Notes: generated by a model from the sequence alone, not told the origin. 64,000 bases of DNA from Rhodothermales bacterium (GCA_951812345.1 OX638295.1:1250759-1314758); one strand, 5' to 3'. Positions 43,575 to 54,038 are shown, counted from the stretch's first letter. Program-made: numbers and translations.

Positions 43575-46500
43575 ATGATCAAGCGAAATAGCCTCGTGCA
43601 TTCCCGTTTCTTGTCGTGCCGCTCGGCGTTCGTGTTTTTCGCCCTGTTTTGCGGCTTTTCATCCGGCAGCGTGTTTTTGCCCGGCGTACATGCCCAGGAA
43701 CGCTCGGCCCTCGACCAGTCTGTGGAAGCCACCGAGCCCAATCGGGGCGGGGTCATGGATATGGCCACCGTGGATACGGAGGTAGCCCGGCAGCATCTGA
43801 AGATGGCGGAAGGCTATACCGTCAATCTATTCGCCTCGGAGCAGGATTTTCCTATCGGGAATCCTGTCGCGATGACCTTCGATGCGCGCGGTCGGCTCTG
43901 GGTCATTACCATGCCCGCCTATCCGCACCAGGAGCCGGGGGTCGATCCCGACGACCAACTTATCATTCTTGAAGATATCGACGGGGACGGGAGCGCGGAC
44001 AAACATACTGTTTTCGCCGACGGGTTGTACCAGCCTGTGGGCTTCGAGCTGGGGGATGGCGGCGCGTATGTGTCGCAGCCTCCCAATCTTATTTTTCTGC
44101 GCGATACGGACGGGGACGATGTGGCCGACGAGCGGCGCGTGTTGCTGCACGGTTTCGGTACGGAGGACAGCCATCACGCCATCCACAGTTTCGTATGGGG
44201 TCCTGGCGGAGCGCTTTATTTTCAGGAGGGCACCTTCCATCATTCGCAGGTGGAAACGCCCTATGGGCCCGTGCGCATGCAGTATTCCGGGGTGTTCCGG
44301 TACGAGCCCCGGAGTCACCGCCTCGAACGCTACGTGAGCTACCGGTTCGCCAATCCCTGGGGGCACGAATTCGATCGCTGGGGGCAGAACTTTATTTCGG
44401 ACGCCTCCAACGGAAACAACTATTTCGGGCTCCCGCTGACCGGGTATCTGCCGTACCCGGAAAAGCATCCCCGCATGAAGGTGTTCACGACCATCGTACG
44501 CCCCACGGCCGGATCGGAATTCGTGAGCAGCCGCCATTTTCCCGAGGAGGCCCAGGGCGATTTCCTGTACAACAATGTCATTGGATTTCACGGGATCAAG
44601 CAGCACCGTGTCCGTCCGGAAGGGTCCGGTTTTGCGGGCGAGGAAGTCGAGCCGCTGCTTACGTCCACCGATATCAATTTCCGCCCGGTCGATATGCAAT
44701 TCGGCCCGGATGGGGCCTTGTATATCGTGGACTGGTTCAATCCGCTGGTCGGGCACATGCAGTACTCCCTTCGGGACGCCCGCCGCGACAAGACGCACGG
44801 CAGAATCTGGCGGATTACGCACGAGGGCAGCCCGCTGTTGACGCCGCCGGATATCGCGGGGCGTCCGATCGGCGAGTTACTGGATCTGCTGAAGACGTAC
44901 GAAGATCAGGTGCGCTATCGCGTCCGCCGGGAATTGCGTTTGCACGACGCGGACGCAGTGCAGGAGGCGCTCGGGGCATGGATCGATGGCCTGGACCCGA
45001 ACGGGGAGCACTACGAGCATTATCTGCTGGAGGCGCTATGGGTGCATCAGACGCACCACCTGATCAACGCCGGGTTGCTGGAGCAACTGCTCGAGGCGGA
45101 CGATCACCGCGCCCGCGCAGCCGCCACCCGCGTGCTGCGTCACTGGCGCCGGGATATTGCGGATCCGCTTGCGTTGCTTGCCCGGCAGGTTCGGGATCCG
45201 CATCCGCTGGTACGTCTGGAGGCTGTGGTGGCGCTGAGTTACATGGATTCGGCGGAGGCCGCCTTCCATGCGCTGGAGGCCCTCGACAGCGAGATGGATT
45301 ATTACCTCGACTACGGCCTCAACGAGACCATCCGGGCCTTGAAGCCGAGGTGGGAGCCGGAGATAGCGAAAAGCGCCCCCTCATTGTCTACGGAAGGGAC
45401 CTTATACTTGTTGCGCCGGGCCGATCCTTCTGTCCTGAAAGGGGCCGTATTTGCCCGGGAAATATACGAATCCGTGTTGCGCGAGGAGGGATTCGAGGAG
45501 GCGCATCGGGAGCAGGCAGTGGCGCGGCTTGCGGAAGACGCCTCCGCGCAGCCTGACGTTTCTGCCGATGCTATGCCGGTTGAGGATGATGGCGCACGCG
45601 CAGAGGCCATTATAGATGCGCTTTCGGAGGAGGACATTTCCGAAGAGGCCGCGGAGGCATTGAGTGCGCTTTTGCTGGCAGAACCCATGGAGGCGTTGCG
45701 TGCACTTGCGCAAGAACTTCCGGAAGGGTTTATGGAAGCGTTTCCGGACAGCTCGGATGAGGCCGTCGGGAACATGCGGATGATTAAGCATGGCCTGATA
45801 GCGTTGGCGATAGAAGGAAGCACCGAAGTTGCCCGGGAAACGGGAAATGCAGCGCTGATGCTTCTTGATAGCCCTGAACAAGTGTTAGCCAATACAGAAG
45901 ACCTGATCGCCAATCCGGTGGAACGGGATCCGGACATGGAGGAATATTTCGGGCACATGATATCCGCCTTGCGGGGCGGGCTCCGTATTCCTTCGGAGGA
46001 TGTGCGCCTGCAATTGCACGAAGCGATGCTGCAGCGCATGGATGCCTGGGAGGACGCCGCGTGGCGGGATGCGGTCGTCGAAGTGTTGGCGGGATTGGGG
46101 GTGGCGCCTGCCGAAACCTTCGCATTTTTCGCCGGGCGCATGGAAGCCGGGCGGATCGATCCCGTGTTGGTGGCGGCGGCGGATGCTGTTCCTGCAGAGG
46201 CATGGGGCGCCCACGATTACGCTGCGATTGCAGAACGACTCATCGGGGAGGCCCGCGAAATACCCGTGGAAGACCGGCACAGCGCCTGGTTCCGGGACCT
46301 TGTTTCCCTTGCGGAGAAAGCCGCTGCCCGTCTGGACGACTCCTCGGCATTCACGGAAGCGCTCAGGGTGTTGCAGACCCGTATCGTCGAGATTGCGACG
46401 GTCGAGGCGCAAATGATATATGACGTGACGGCGTTTCGGGTAGCGCCCGGGCAGCAGGTGGAAATCGTTTTGCGGAATGCGGATGTACTCCCGCACAACC

Positions 46501-46766
46501 TTGTGATCGTACGCCCCGGCGCCGGGGAGCTGGTGGGCAGGGCGGCAGACGCCATGGCGACGGACCCGGACGCTTTCGAGAAAGAGTTTATCCCCGATTC
46601 GCCTGCCGTGATGCATGCCACCAGGATGCTTCAGGAGGGCGAATCGGCCCGGCTCCGGTTTACAGCCCCCGAACGGGAAGGAAATTATCCCTACATCTGT
46701 ACGTTTCCCGCCCACTGGATTACGATGAAAGGCGTGATGGAGGTGGTGGCCTACGAAGAAGAGTAG
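43575..46766 (+). CDS. Beta-propeller dehydrogenase with HEAT repeats and a C-terminal cupredoxin
   Basis: A 1063-residue protein from ATG 43575 with a signal peptide (SAFVFFALFCGFSSGSVF). Residues about 70-420 form a membrane-bound dehydrogenase-type propeller (GNPVAMTFDARGRLWVITMP, NPWGHEFDRWGQNFISDASN, DMQFGPDGALYIVDWFNPL). HEAT-like helices follow (about 430-930). The last 110 residues are a blue-copper-like domain with ligand candidates His in LPHNLV, Cys in YICTF, His in PAHW and Met in TMKG. In this family the C-terminus is usually cytochrome c; here there is no CxxCH. The next gene supplies one. Confidence 0.87.
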   Translation: MIKRNSLVHSRFLSCRSAFVFFALFCGFSSGSVFLPGVHAQERSALDQSVEATEPNRGGVMDMATVDTEVARQHLKMAEGYTVNLFASEQDFPIGNPVAMTFDARGRLWVITMPAYPHQEPGVDPDDQLIILEDIDGDGSADKHTVFADGLYQPVGFELGDGGAYVSQPPNLIFLRDTDGDDVADERRVLLHGFGTEDSHHAIHSFVWGPGGALYFQEGTFHHSQVETPYGPVRMQYSGVFRYEPRSHRLERYVSYRFANPWGHEFDRWGQNFISDASNGNNYFGLPLTGYLPYPEKHPRMKVFTTIVRPTAGSEFVSSRHFPEEAQGDFLYNNVIGFHGIKQHRVRPEGSGFAGEEVEPLLTSTDINFRPVDMQFGPDGALYIVDWFNPLVGHMQYSLRDARRDKTHGRIWRITHEGSPLLTPPDIAGRPIGELLDLLKTYEDQVRYRVRRELRLHDADAVQEALGAWIDGLDPNGEHYEHYLLEALWVHQTHHLINAGLLEQLLEADDHRARAAATRVLRHWRRDIADPLALLARQVRDPHPLVRLEAVVALSYMDSAEAAFHALEALDSEMDYYLDYGLNETIRALKPRWEPEIAKSAPSLSTEGTLYLLRRADPSVLKGAVFAREIYESVLREEGFEEAHREQAVARLAEDASAQPDVSADAMPVEDDGARAEAIIDALSEEDISEEAAEALSALLLAEPMEALRALAQELPEGFMEAFPDSSDEAVGNMRMIKHGLIALAIEGSTEVARETGNAALMLLDSPEQVLANTEDLIANPVERDPDMEEYFGHMISALRGGLRIPSEDVRLQLHEAMLQRMDAWEDAAWRDAVVEVLAGLGVAPAETFAFFAGRMEAGRIDPVLVAAADAVPAEAWGAHDYAAIAERLIGEAREIPVEDRHSAWFRDLVSLAEKAAARLDDSSAFTEALRVLQTRIVEIATVEAQMIYDVTAFRVAPGQQVEIVLRNADVLPHNLVIVRPGAGELVGRAADAMATDPDAFEKEFIPDSPAVMHATRMLQEGESARLRFTAPEREGNYPYICTFPAHWITMKGVMEVVAYEEE

Positions 46767-46830
46767 CGCAGTTGCCGGCGCTTCTTCCATGCACGTCCCC
46801 CGGCCCGTTCCAAACAACTTCTTGTCTCCC

Positions 46831-49578
46831 ATGCGATTTCGTCGTTTTGTTCACAAGTCAGGTATATTGTATACAGCGCTTCTTGTGCTTTCCGTGTGGG
46901 TATTGGCCGGCTTTATGGCGGGGGATGTCGAAAGCGATGGGGAGCGTTCTGCAGCAAACGACGATCATGCCGCCATCCTGCGCAGTCTTGACGCGGAGAC
47001 CCTTGAAGCGGGGCGGGATATCTATATGCGGGCGTGCGCTGCCTGTCATGGGGTAGATGGGGGAGCGCTTTTGCCTTTCGCCCGGTCGTTCGATGCGGAT
47101 ACGTTGCGGTACGGCAACGACCCCTACGCCATGTGGCAGACCGTTACCTACGGGAAGGGGCAGATGGCCGCTCAGAGCTGGTTGACGCCGGAGGAGAGGT
47201 ATTACGTAATCCAGTACATTCGCGAGGAACTCGTCAAGCCGAAAAACCCCGGGCAGTATTTCGAGATCACGGAGGAGTATCTCGCAGGGTTGCCCACCGG
47301 AGACGAAGCGGGCCAGGATGTGGCCGAAGCCGCAGCGGAGGGGCTTCAGGAAGCCGGAATGCGCTGGGCTGTTCAGAACCCGGGAGATTACGGGAATGTC
47401 ATGTATTCCCAGCTGGACGGCAAGACCAGCGATGCGCTTACCGTTGCGCTGGATGAAGATGTCTATCTGAGCTACAACGTGCTGCGTATGCGCCTCGCTG
47501 CTGCCTGGCAAGGCGCGCTGGACCTTTCCGAAACGAAGTTCGCGCAATATCGGGGCGAGGGCAAGCCGGTTATTTCCGGACAGGAGTTGGAGGGGCTTGC
47601 TGTGTGGCGCTGGGAATACCCCGCCGAATACGCCGCGCTCGATGCGGAAACCTCACCCCGCGCGCCGCTCCCGGCAGAGGTAATGACGTTCCGTGGACAT
47701 TACCGGCATGGCAAGGAGGTGGTATTGTCGTACTCGATCCTGGGGCGCGACGTACTGGAATGGCCTACGGCAACGCGCGACGGAGACGATCTGGTGCTCG
47801 TCCACACATTGCAGATTGGCCCTGCGGAGCAGGAGCACCGCCTGGCGGTCGGGCAGGGAGTGGTGGTGGAGGTAACCGGAGACATTGAAGGGATGACCTC
47901 GTCCGGGGAAGACGGAGAAGTCTTTCTGCATATTCCCGCCAGTGACGTTGCGCGTACAGTGCAGGTTCGCCGGCGCGCGGGTGCGCAGGGCCATGGCGCT
48001 ATCGAGCAAGTATCCGCCGGGGATATCCCCGATCTTGCGGCCATGACGGAAGGCGGTCCTTCCCAATGGCCGGAAACGATCGTAACCGGGGGCGAACGGG
48101 ACGTGCCCCGCGCTCATTACGATCCGATGTATTACGAGGACGAGGACCGGGACACCCCGGAGAAACTGGTCGATCTGCCGGAAGATTATCCCTATACGGT
48201 GGACAAGATAGGGTTGCCGTTCGTCAATCCGTGGAACAGCTGGATACGCCCCACCGCGCTTGCGTTTTTCCCGGACGGGCGCATGGTGCTGACCACGTAT
48301 CTCGGCGACGCGTGGGTAGCCGATGGCTTGGACGATACGCTCGATAAAGTTACGTGGCGGCGCATCGCTACGGGGCTGTACGAGCCGATGGGGGTCGAGG
48401 TGGTCAACGGCGCTATCTATGTCTCGGCTCGCGACCAGATTGTGCGGTTACGCGACCTGAATGGAGATATGGAGACCGACTACTACGAAACGTTCTATGC
48501 GGACAAGGACGTATCGGACTTTTTCCATTCGTTTGCCTTCGGGCTCCAGGCCGATGCGGAAGGCAATCTTTATTACGCCAAGTCCGGGCAGTATACGAAC
48601 AACGCCACGCCAGGCGATCTGGTCCGGGTCGCTCCGGACGGGACAGGCGGTACGATCGCTACCGGATTCCGCACGCCGAACGGACTTACCGTGGCGCCGG
48701 ACGGGCGCGTGTTCGTCACCGACAACCAGGGAAACTGGACCCCGGCAAACGAAATCAATCTCGTGGAACCCGGCAAATTTTACGGGTACGTGAACAACTT
48801 CGCCGAACGCGGGTGGTCTCCCGACGGCCTGGACGTAGCCATTCCCGAGGGAGAGTGGTCGGCGGTGATCGATACCGCCGCCGTACCGGATTCCTTCACC
48901 GAGCCGGTGATATGGCTCCCCCAGGAATTCGACAATTCTCCGGGCGGGGGCATATGGACGGACGCAGGCTGGGGGCCGCTGGGGGATCGGATGCTCAACA
49001 CCAGCTTCGGTAAGGGCTGGGCGTATTATTTGATGTTCGACGAGGTGGATGGCGTGACGCAGGCTGCGGCGGCGGCGCTGCCTTTCCAGTTCGACGCCGG
49101 TACGCAGCGCGTGCGCGTCAACCCCGCGGACGGGCAGATTTACCTGACGGGCCTGACAGGCTGGGACGATGGATTCGCCACGCGGTATGCGCATCTCGAC
49201 CGTATCCGGTACAGAGGGGGCGAGGGGCAATACGTAACCGAAACCCGTGTAAAATCCGACGGCGTCGAGTTCACCTTCAATTTCCCGGTGGATGCGGCCG
49301 CTGCTTCGGATACTTCCCGCTACGACGTAACCCGATGGGATTACAAATGGCAGCGCCGGTACGGCTCCTACGACTGGTCCGTGGAGAATCCCGAAGAGCA
49401 AGGGCGTGACGCCGTGCCTGTGGAGGCGGTGCACGCGGATGGCCGGCGCGTACGCCTTGTCCTGCCGGACATGCGGCCCGCGGATCAGATGCTGGTGCGC
49501 ATGCAGGTTCCGTCCGTTGAGGGCGGCGTCCTGAAAGAAGCCGTTTACCTTACCGTACACAAGGTGCCCGGGAACTGA
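46831..49578 (+). CDS. Cytochrome c fused to a beta-propeller dehydrogenase-like domain
   Basis: A 915-residue protein starting at ATG 46831 with an uncleaved anchor or signal (ILYTALLVLSVWVLAGFMAG). One heme c site, CAACH, is at residues 69-73, with a likely axial Met in GKGQMAAQSW. The middle (about 150-420) resembles the DUF6797/ethylbenzene-dehydrogenase-type heme or sugar domain common in these proteins. The C-terminal part (about 460-790) is a six-bladed propeller (GFRTPNGLTVAPDGRVFVTD and NQGNWTPANEINLVEPGKFY). It likely takes electrons from the preceding cupredoxin-dehydrogenase. Confidence 0.83.
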   Translation: MRFRRFVHKSGILYTALLVLSVWVLAGFMAGDVESDGERSAANDDHAAILRSLDAETLEAGRDIYMRACAACHGVDGGALLPFARSFDADTLRYGNDPYAMWQTVTYGKGQMAAQSWLTPEERYYVIQYIREELVKPKNPGQYFEITEEYLAGLPTGDEAGQDVAEAAAEGLQEAGMRWAVQNPGDYGNVMYSQLDGKTSDALTVALDEDVYLSYNVLRMRLAAAWQGALDLSETKFAQYRGEGKPVISGQELEGLAVWRWEYPAEYAALDAETSPRAPLPAEVMTFRGHYRHGKEVVLSYSILGRDVLEWPTATRDGDDLVLVHTLQIGPAEQEHRLAVGQGVVVEVTGDIEGMTSSGEDGEVFLHIPASDVARTVQVRRRAGAQGHGAIEQVSAGDIPDLAAMTEGGPSQWPETIVTGGERDVPRAHYDPMYYEDEDRDTPEKLVDLPEDYPYTVDKIGLPFVNPWNSWIRPTALAFFPDGRMVLTTYLGDAWVADGLDDTLDKVTWRRIATGLYEPMGVEVVNGAIYVSARDQIVRLRDLNGDMETDYYETFYADKDVSDFFHSFAFGLQADAEGNLYYAKSGQYTNNATPGDLVRVAPDGTGGTIATGFRTPNGLTVAPDGRVFVTDNQGNWTPANEINLVEPGKFYGYVNNFAERGWSPDGLDVAIPEGEWSAVIDTAAVPDSFTEPVIWLPQEFDNSPGGGIWTDAGWGPLGDRMLNTSFGKGWAYYLMFDEVDGVTQAAAAALPFQFDAGTQRVRVNPADGQIYLTGLTGWDDGFATRYAHLDRIRYRGGEGQYVTETRVKSDGVEFTFNFPVDAAAASDTSRYDVTRWDYKWQRRYGSYDWSVENPEEQGRDAVPVEAVHADGRRVRLVLPDMRPADQMLVRMQVPSVEGGVLKEAVYLTVHKVPGN

Positions 49579-49602
49579 GCAGGAGGCTCGATATAAGCGC
49601 CC

Positions 49603-50160
49603 ATGTCTCTTTTTTCCTCCAATCGGGAACGGCGTCTTTGGGGCTGGACGCTTGTCGTCCTGGGGGCGGTCTACCTGTCTTTCGGAGTGGCTCAAAAGCT
49701 GGCTGCGCTATTGCCGAGCAGCAACTGGAACGCAGTCTTTTTCCTTCTCGGTTGCTTCCTGGTGCTGGGGGCCGTCGTTTCGCAAGGGCTGAAGATGCGC
49801 CCAAGCGGGGCCGAAATCAGCGTTGCGCTGGGCGTGGCGGCCGCCTATCTCATGGTGTTCGTTCGGATGACGGCCGTGACCGAGCGCTCCCACCTCGTCG
49901 AATACAGCGTGGTGGCTGTTCTGATCTATGAAGCGCTGCTGGAAAGAGCGAGCCAGGGGCGCCGTGTCCCCGCACCCGCCCTGTTGGCCCTGGTCGTGAC
50001 CTCTCTGATCGGGGTAATCGACGAAGGTATCCAGGCGTTTCTTCCGAACCGCGTGTTCGATCCTGTCGACATGTTGTTCAACTTCGTGGCGGCCGTGCTG
50101 GCGATCGGCGCGAGTCTGGCGCTGGGCTGGGCGCGCAGGCGGGCAAGGCGGTCCGGGTAG
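49603..50160 (+). CDS. VanZ-family membrane protein
   Basis: A 185-residue protein with four or five transmembrane helices and the VanZ-type motif: ERSHLVEYSVVAVLIYEAL followed by VIDEGIQAFLPNRVFDPVDM and LFNF. VanZ confers teicoplanin resistance in enterococci, but most homologues are membrane proteins of unknown role. It follows the cytochrome gene by 24 bp. Its link to sugar oxidation is unclear and may only reflect operon position. A gap of 172 bp follows, with no gene seen. Confidence 0.82.
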   Translation: MSLFSSNRERRLWGWTLVVLGAVYLSFGVAQKLAALLPSSNWNAVFFLLGCFLVLGAVVSQGLKMRPSGAEISVALGVAAAYLMVFVRMTAVTERSHLVEYSVVAVLIYEALLERASQGRRVPAPALLALVVTSLIGVIDEGIQAFLPNRVFDPVDMLFNFVAAVLAIGASLALGWARRRARRSG

Positions 50161-50332
50161 GTGGAGATCAACCCGCACCGGGAGGCCCGCGCATATTTAC
50201 CGGGCGAATGCCCTCGCCATGCGCTTGCTTTCGTCGTATTGCGTTCGTTCGCCTCCTGACGTAGTATAGGATAAGTCACTTTGCAGACAGGTCGCGTCGC
50301 ATAAACATATCACCGAACAGCATCTTTCCGTC

Positions 50333-51388
50333 ATGATTCCACGATTCTTTTTGCTTTTCGCCCTGGGCGTAGCGCTTGCCGCAGTCGCCCCGGCATTCGT
50401 GGCCGCGCAATCACAGGACGACACGCCCTGGGTCGTGTACGAAGGCGCCGAGGGGCCTGGTCAGGGCAAGCACATCGTTCTCGTAACCGGAGACGAAGAA
50501 TACCGCTCCGAAGAGGCGCTCACCCAGTTGGCCCGCATCCTGACGTTCCGGCACGGTTTCAAAACGACGACGCTTTACGCCATAGATCCGGAGAGCGGGG
50601 AGATCGACCCGGAATACCTGCATGGCATCCCCGGATTGCACCTGCTCGAGGAAGCGGATCTGATGATTCTCTTCACGCGCTTCCGCGATCTGCCGGAAGA
50701 GCAGATGCGCCATATCGAGGCTTTCACCAATTCGGGCAAGCCGATCATCGGACTGCGGACGTCCACGCACGCCTTCCTTTTCGAGGACAGGGATCACCCG
50801 TTCATACGATACGATACGAGGAGCGAGGTCCCCGGATGGGAAGGGGGATGGGGCAGGCAGGTACTCGGCGAAACCTGGATCAGTCACCATGGACGCCATG
50901 CCGTGGAGGGGACGCGCGGCGTGGTCAACTATCTCTATGAAGACGATCCGATGCTGAACGGTATCGGCGACAACGTATACGGGGATACGGATGTGTACGG
51001 GCTCACGGTCTTGCCGGAGGGCACGGAGGTGCTGCTCTACGGGTTGACCCTGAAGGGACTGGACCCCTATGCTCCGCCCGAATACGAAACGTCCATCGTG
51101 CCCATTGCCTGGCGGCGGCACTGGACCGGCGAAACAGGAAACGTCTCGCGCGTTTTCGCCACGACGCTGGGCGCCTCCGTGGACCTGGAAAGCGAGGGGG
51201 TCCGGCGCCTCCTGGTCAATGCCACATTTTGGGGGCTTGGCATGGAAGACATGATGCCGGAAGAGGCCGATGTAGGCTATATCGGCCGGTATCGGCCCAC
51301 GTTCTACGGTTTCGGGAGCCATGTAACCGGCGTCTATCCGGCGGACCTGGACATGACCGCCGAAGAAGCCGCCGAATGGGTCCAGTAG
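50333..51388 (+). CDS. Secreted ThuA-like domain protein
   Basis: A 351-residue protein with a signal peptide (FFLLFALGVALAAVAPAFVA). The ThuA glutamine-amidotransferase-like fold is shown by KHIVLVTGDEEYRSEEAL, ADLMILFTRFRDLPEEQM, GKPIIGLRTSTHAF and PIAWRRHWTGETGNVSRVFA with TTLGAS. ThuA-like proteins take part in keto-disaccharide (trehalose) use in rhizobia and are frequent beside propeller dehydrogenases. The exact reaction is not known here. Confidence 0.87.
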   Translation: MIPRFFLLFALGVALAAVAPAFVAAQSQDDTPWVVYEGAEGPGQGKHIVLVTGDEEYRSEEALTQLARILTFRHGFKTTTLYAIDPESGEIDPEYLHGIPGLHLLEEADLMILFTRFRDLPEEQMRHIEAFTNSGKPIIGLRTSTHAFLFEDRDHPFIRYDTRSEVPGWEGGWGRQVLGETWISHHGRHAVEGTRGVVNYLYEDDPMLNGIGDNVYGDTDVYGLTVLPEGTEVLLYGLTLKGLDPYAPPEYETSIVPIAWRRHWTGETGNVSRVFATTLGASVDLESEGVRRLLVNATFWGLGMEDMMPEEADVGYIGRYRPTFYGFGSHVTGVYPADLDMTAEEAAEWVQ

Positions 51389-51422
51389 CTCCGTATCCGC
51401 GATACAGCAAACGGTACAGCGC

Positions 51423-54038
51423 ATGAAGGTCTCGTCGTCGTTGCGAAAAGGTGCGAAAGCATGTGCAGGGTTCATTGCCTGCGCTGCGCTATGGAGTTTC
51501 GCCTGGCCTGCGCCGGCGTCGGCGCAATCCGCGGGCGTCTTCCCTGTGACGAGTTATTTCGGAGGATATCCGGGGGCTCGCGCAGGCGGCGGGTACATGG
51601 AAAACTTCTATCTTCCGCCTGCTCCCTCTTCCACGCCCTGGTATCCGAGCTGGCATCCGGACGGAGAACATATTGCCGTAGCCATGCAGGGGGCGGTCTG
51701 GAGCGTGGAGATTTCCACGGGCATAGCGACCCAGTTGGTATCCGGCCCGAAATACTATTCGTCCCCGAACTATTCGCCGGACGGGCGCTGGCTGGTCTAC
51801 ACCGCCGACGAGCATGGCGGGGAGATAGGTCTTGAGATACTGGACACGGAGACGGGAGAAACGCAGCCGCTCGGCGAGCGGAGCCTGCACCTTTTCGCGG
51901 ATCCGCGCTTCAGTCCGGACGGAACCCGCATCGCCTACGTTTCGACGGAGCCGGCAGGGTATTTCAATGTGTATGTCCGGTCGATTTCGGAAGGGCGGTG
52001 GACCGGGGATCCTGTTCCCGTCACGCGGGATAACGATTTCGGGCGGGACCGGCTTTATTTCGGGCCGCAGGACATCCACACCAGCCCGGCATGGTTTCCT
52101 TCCGGCGACGAGTTGCTGCTGGTGTCGAACCGCGACGTAGCGCTCGGCAGCGGGAACGTGTTTCGCGTACCGGCCCGCGAGGACGGATTTACGGACCGCG
52201 TGGTCGTGCTCCGGGAGCAAACATTGTATCGTACGCAACCCGACGTGTCGATCGACGGGAGGCGGTTCGTGTTTTCGTCCACGCGGGGCGCTGCGGATCA
52301 GTTCAACAACCTCTATGTGCAGCCGACCGTCGGGGGCGAGCCGTACAAGCTCACGTTCTTCCATCACGATGCGTTTCATCCCCGCTGGTCCCCGGACGGG
52401 GAGTGGATCGCCTACATCGACAACCGGGATGGGCTGCCTCAGTTGAAACTGCTCGAAACCTACGGAGGGAAGATCGTCGATGTGGAGATCGTGGAGCGTC
52501 GCTGGAAGCATCCTGTGGGCACGCTGTCCGTCACGACCACAGGCCCGGACGGACTCCCCGCGGGGAGCCGGATTCACCTGATCGCTTCCGACGGCAAATT
52601 TTATGCGCCCACCGACGCCTATGCGCGCATTGCGCCCCGCGCCGAGCAGTGGGCGTTCCATCATACCGGATCGTTCGATCTGGAACTCCCCGAGGGGCAA
52701 GTGGTCGTCCGGGCGGTCAAGGGCTTCGAATATGCGCCGGTAACGGATACGCTGCGGATCGTCGCGGGAGAGACGCTCCGGCATACAATGATGCTCGAAC
52801 CTATCATCGATATGGCGACCCAGGGCTGGTACAGCGCTTCCACGCACGTACATATGAACTATGGGGGCAACCTGCACAACACCCTCGAAAACCTGATGAT
52901 GATGTCCGAGGCGGAGGATCAGGACCTGGTGCTCGAACAGGTGGCGAACAAGGACAATCGCATTCTGGATCAGCAATTCTTCGTGCCGGGCGGGGAGGCG
53001 CACCCCTTGTCGACGCCCGACATGGTGGTGGTGGTCGGACAGGAATACCGGCCGCCCTTCTACGGGCATGTGTTCATGTTCGGGATGCGGGATCATCTCA
53101 TTTCCCCGTACGTGACCGGCTACGAGGGCACGGCCATCGAGAGCCTGTATCCCTCGAATACGGACATGTTCAGAAAGGCGAAGGAGCAGGGCGCCTGGAC
53201 CGGGTATGTGCATCCGTTTTTTCGCGGCGACCCGTTGGAGGAGGATCTCGGTCGGGCAAGGGGCTTCATGGTGGACGCCGCGCTGGAGACTGTCGACGCC
53301 CTGGAGTGGTCTACGGCCCTGGACGGCTATCCTCCGCTGTACGCCGTGTGGAACAACGGGATACGAACCGCGCTCGTTGGCGGGGAGGATTCTATCAGTA
53401 ACCTGCAGCAGACTCCTCTGGTCGGATCGGTCCGGACGTATGTCAAGCCGGCGGATGGGAATCTGAGTATGCGGAGTTGGTTCGAGGGGATGGCTGCCGG
53501 GCGCGCCTTTGCAACGAGCGGGCCTCTCACAGATTTTACCGTGGACGGGCGGATACCGGGCGAAACCGTCGATATTGGCGGGGGAGAGGGCGTGACGGTG
53601 CGTTTCGAGGTTACTTCGATTACGCCGCTGGAGAAAGCCGAACTCGTATTCAACGGGGAAGTCGTGCAGGAACTCCTTTTTGAAGGCGACCGCACGTCCA
53701 TGACCTTCGAGGACACGTTCTATCCGGAGCGGTCGGGGTGGTACCACCTGCGGGTGAACGGCGTGCCCGAAGAACGATTCCCGCTCGATATCCCGTATGC
53801 CTTCGCCTTAACGAATCCGGTCTGGGTTATTGCGGACGGCGTTCCGGTGCGCTCGGTGCAGGCCGCCGATTACAGTATTGCCTGGATCGACAAACTGCAT
53901 GCCATGGCCGAAGAATGGCCCGGATGGCGCTCCCAACGGGAAAAAGATCACGTCTATGCGCAGTTCGAAGAGGCGCGAGAGGTGTACCGGCAGCTGCGGA
54001 CCGAGGCGGAAGACATAGCGCGTCGCCGCACCCGATAA
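51423..54038 (+). CDS. TolB-like propeller fused to a CehA/PHP-type metallohydrolase
   Basis: An 871-residue secreted protein (signal CAGFIACAALWSFAWPAPASA). The N-terminal half (about 60-360) has WD40-like PD40 repeats such as SPNYSPDGRWLVYTAD and FHPRWSPDGEWIAYIDNRD. The C-terminal half has a PHP-like metal site: His-x-His in STHVHMNYGG, GYVHPFF and LVGGEDS. CehA/McbA relatives hydrolyse esters or carbamates, but substrates in this group are unknown. It follows the ThuA gene by 34 bp in the cluster. Confidence 0.82.
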   Translation: MKVSSSLRKGAKACAGFIACAALWSFAWPAPASAQSAGVFPVTSYFGGYPGARAGGGYMENFYLPPAPSSTPWYPSWHPDGEHIAVAMQGAVWSVEISTGIATQLVSGPKYYSSPNYSPDGRWLVYTADEHGGEIGLEILDTETGETQPLGERSLHLFADPRFSPDGTRIAYVSTEPAGYFNVYVRSISEGRWTGDPVPVTRDNDFGRDRLYFGPQDIHTSPAWFPSGDELLLVSNRDVALGSGNVFRVPAREDGFTDRVVVLREQTLYRTQPDVSIDGRRFVFSSTRGAADQFNNLYVQPTVGGEPYKLTFFHHDAFHPRWSPDGEWIAYIDNRDGLPQLKLLETYGGKIVDVEIVERRWKHPVGTLSVTTTGPDGLPAGSRIHLIASDGKFYAPTDAYARIAPRAEQWAFHHTGSFDLELPEGQVVVRAVKGFEYAPVTDTLRIVAGETLRHTMMLEPIIDMATQGWYSASTHVHMNYGGNLHNTLENLMMMSEAEDQDLVLEQVANKDNRILDQQFFVPGGEAHPLSTPDMVVVVGQEYRPPFYGHVFMFGMRDHLISPYVTGYEGTAIESLYPSNTDMFRKAKEQGAWTGYVHPFFRGDPLEEDLGRARGFMVDAALETVDALEWSTALDGYPPLYAVWNNGIRTALVGGEDSISNLQQTPLVGSVRTYVKPADGNLSMRSWFEGMAAGRAFATSGPLTDFTVDGRIPGETVDIGGGEGVTVRFEVTSITPLEKAELVFNGEVVQELLFEGDRTSMTFEDTFYPERSGWYHLRVNGVPEERFPLDIPYAFALTNPVWVIADGVPVRSVQAADYSIAWIDKLHAMAEEWPGWRSQREKDHVYAQFEEAREVYRQLRTEAEDIARRRTR

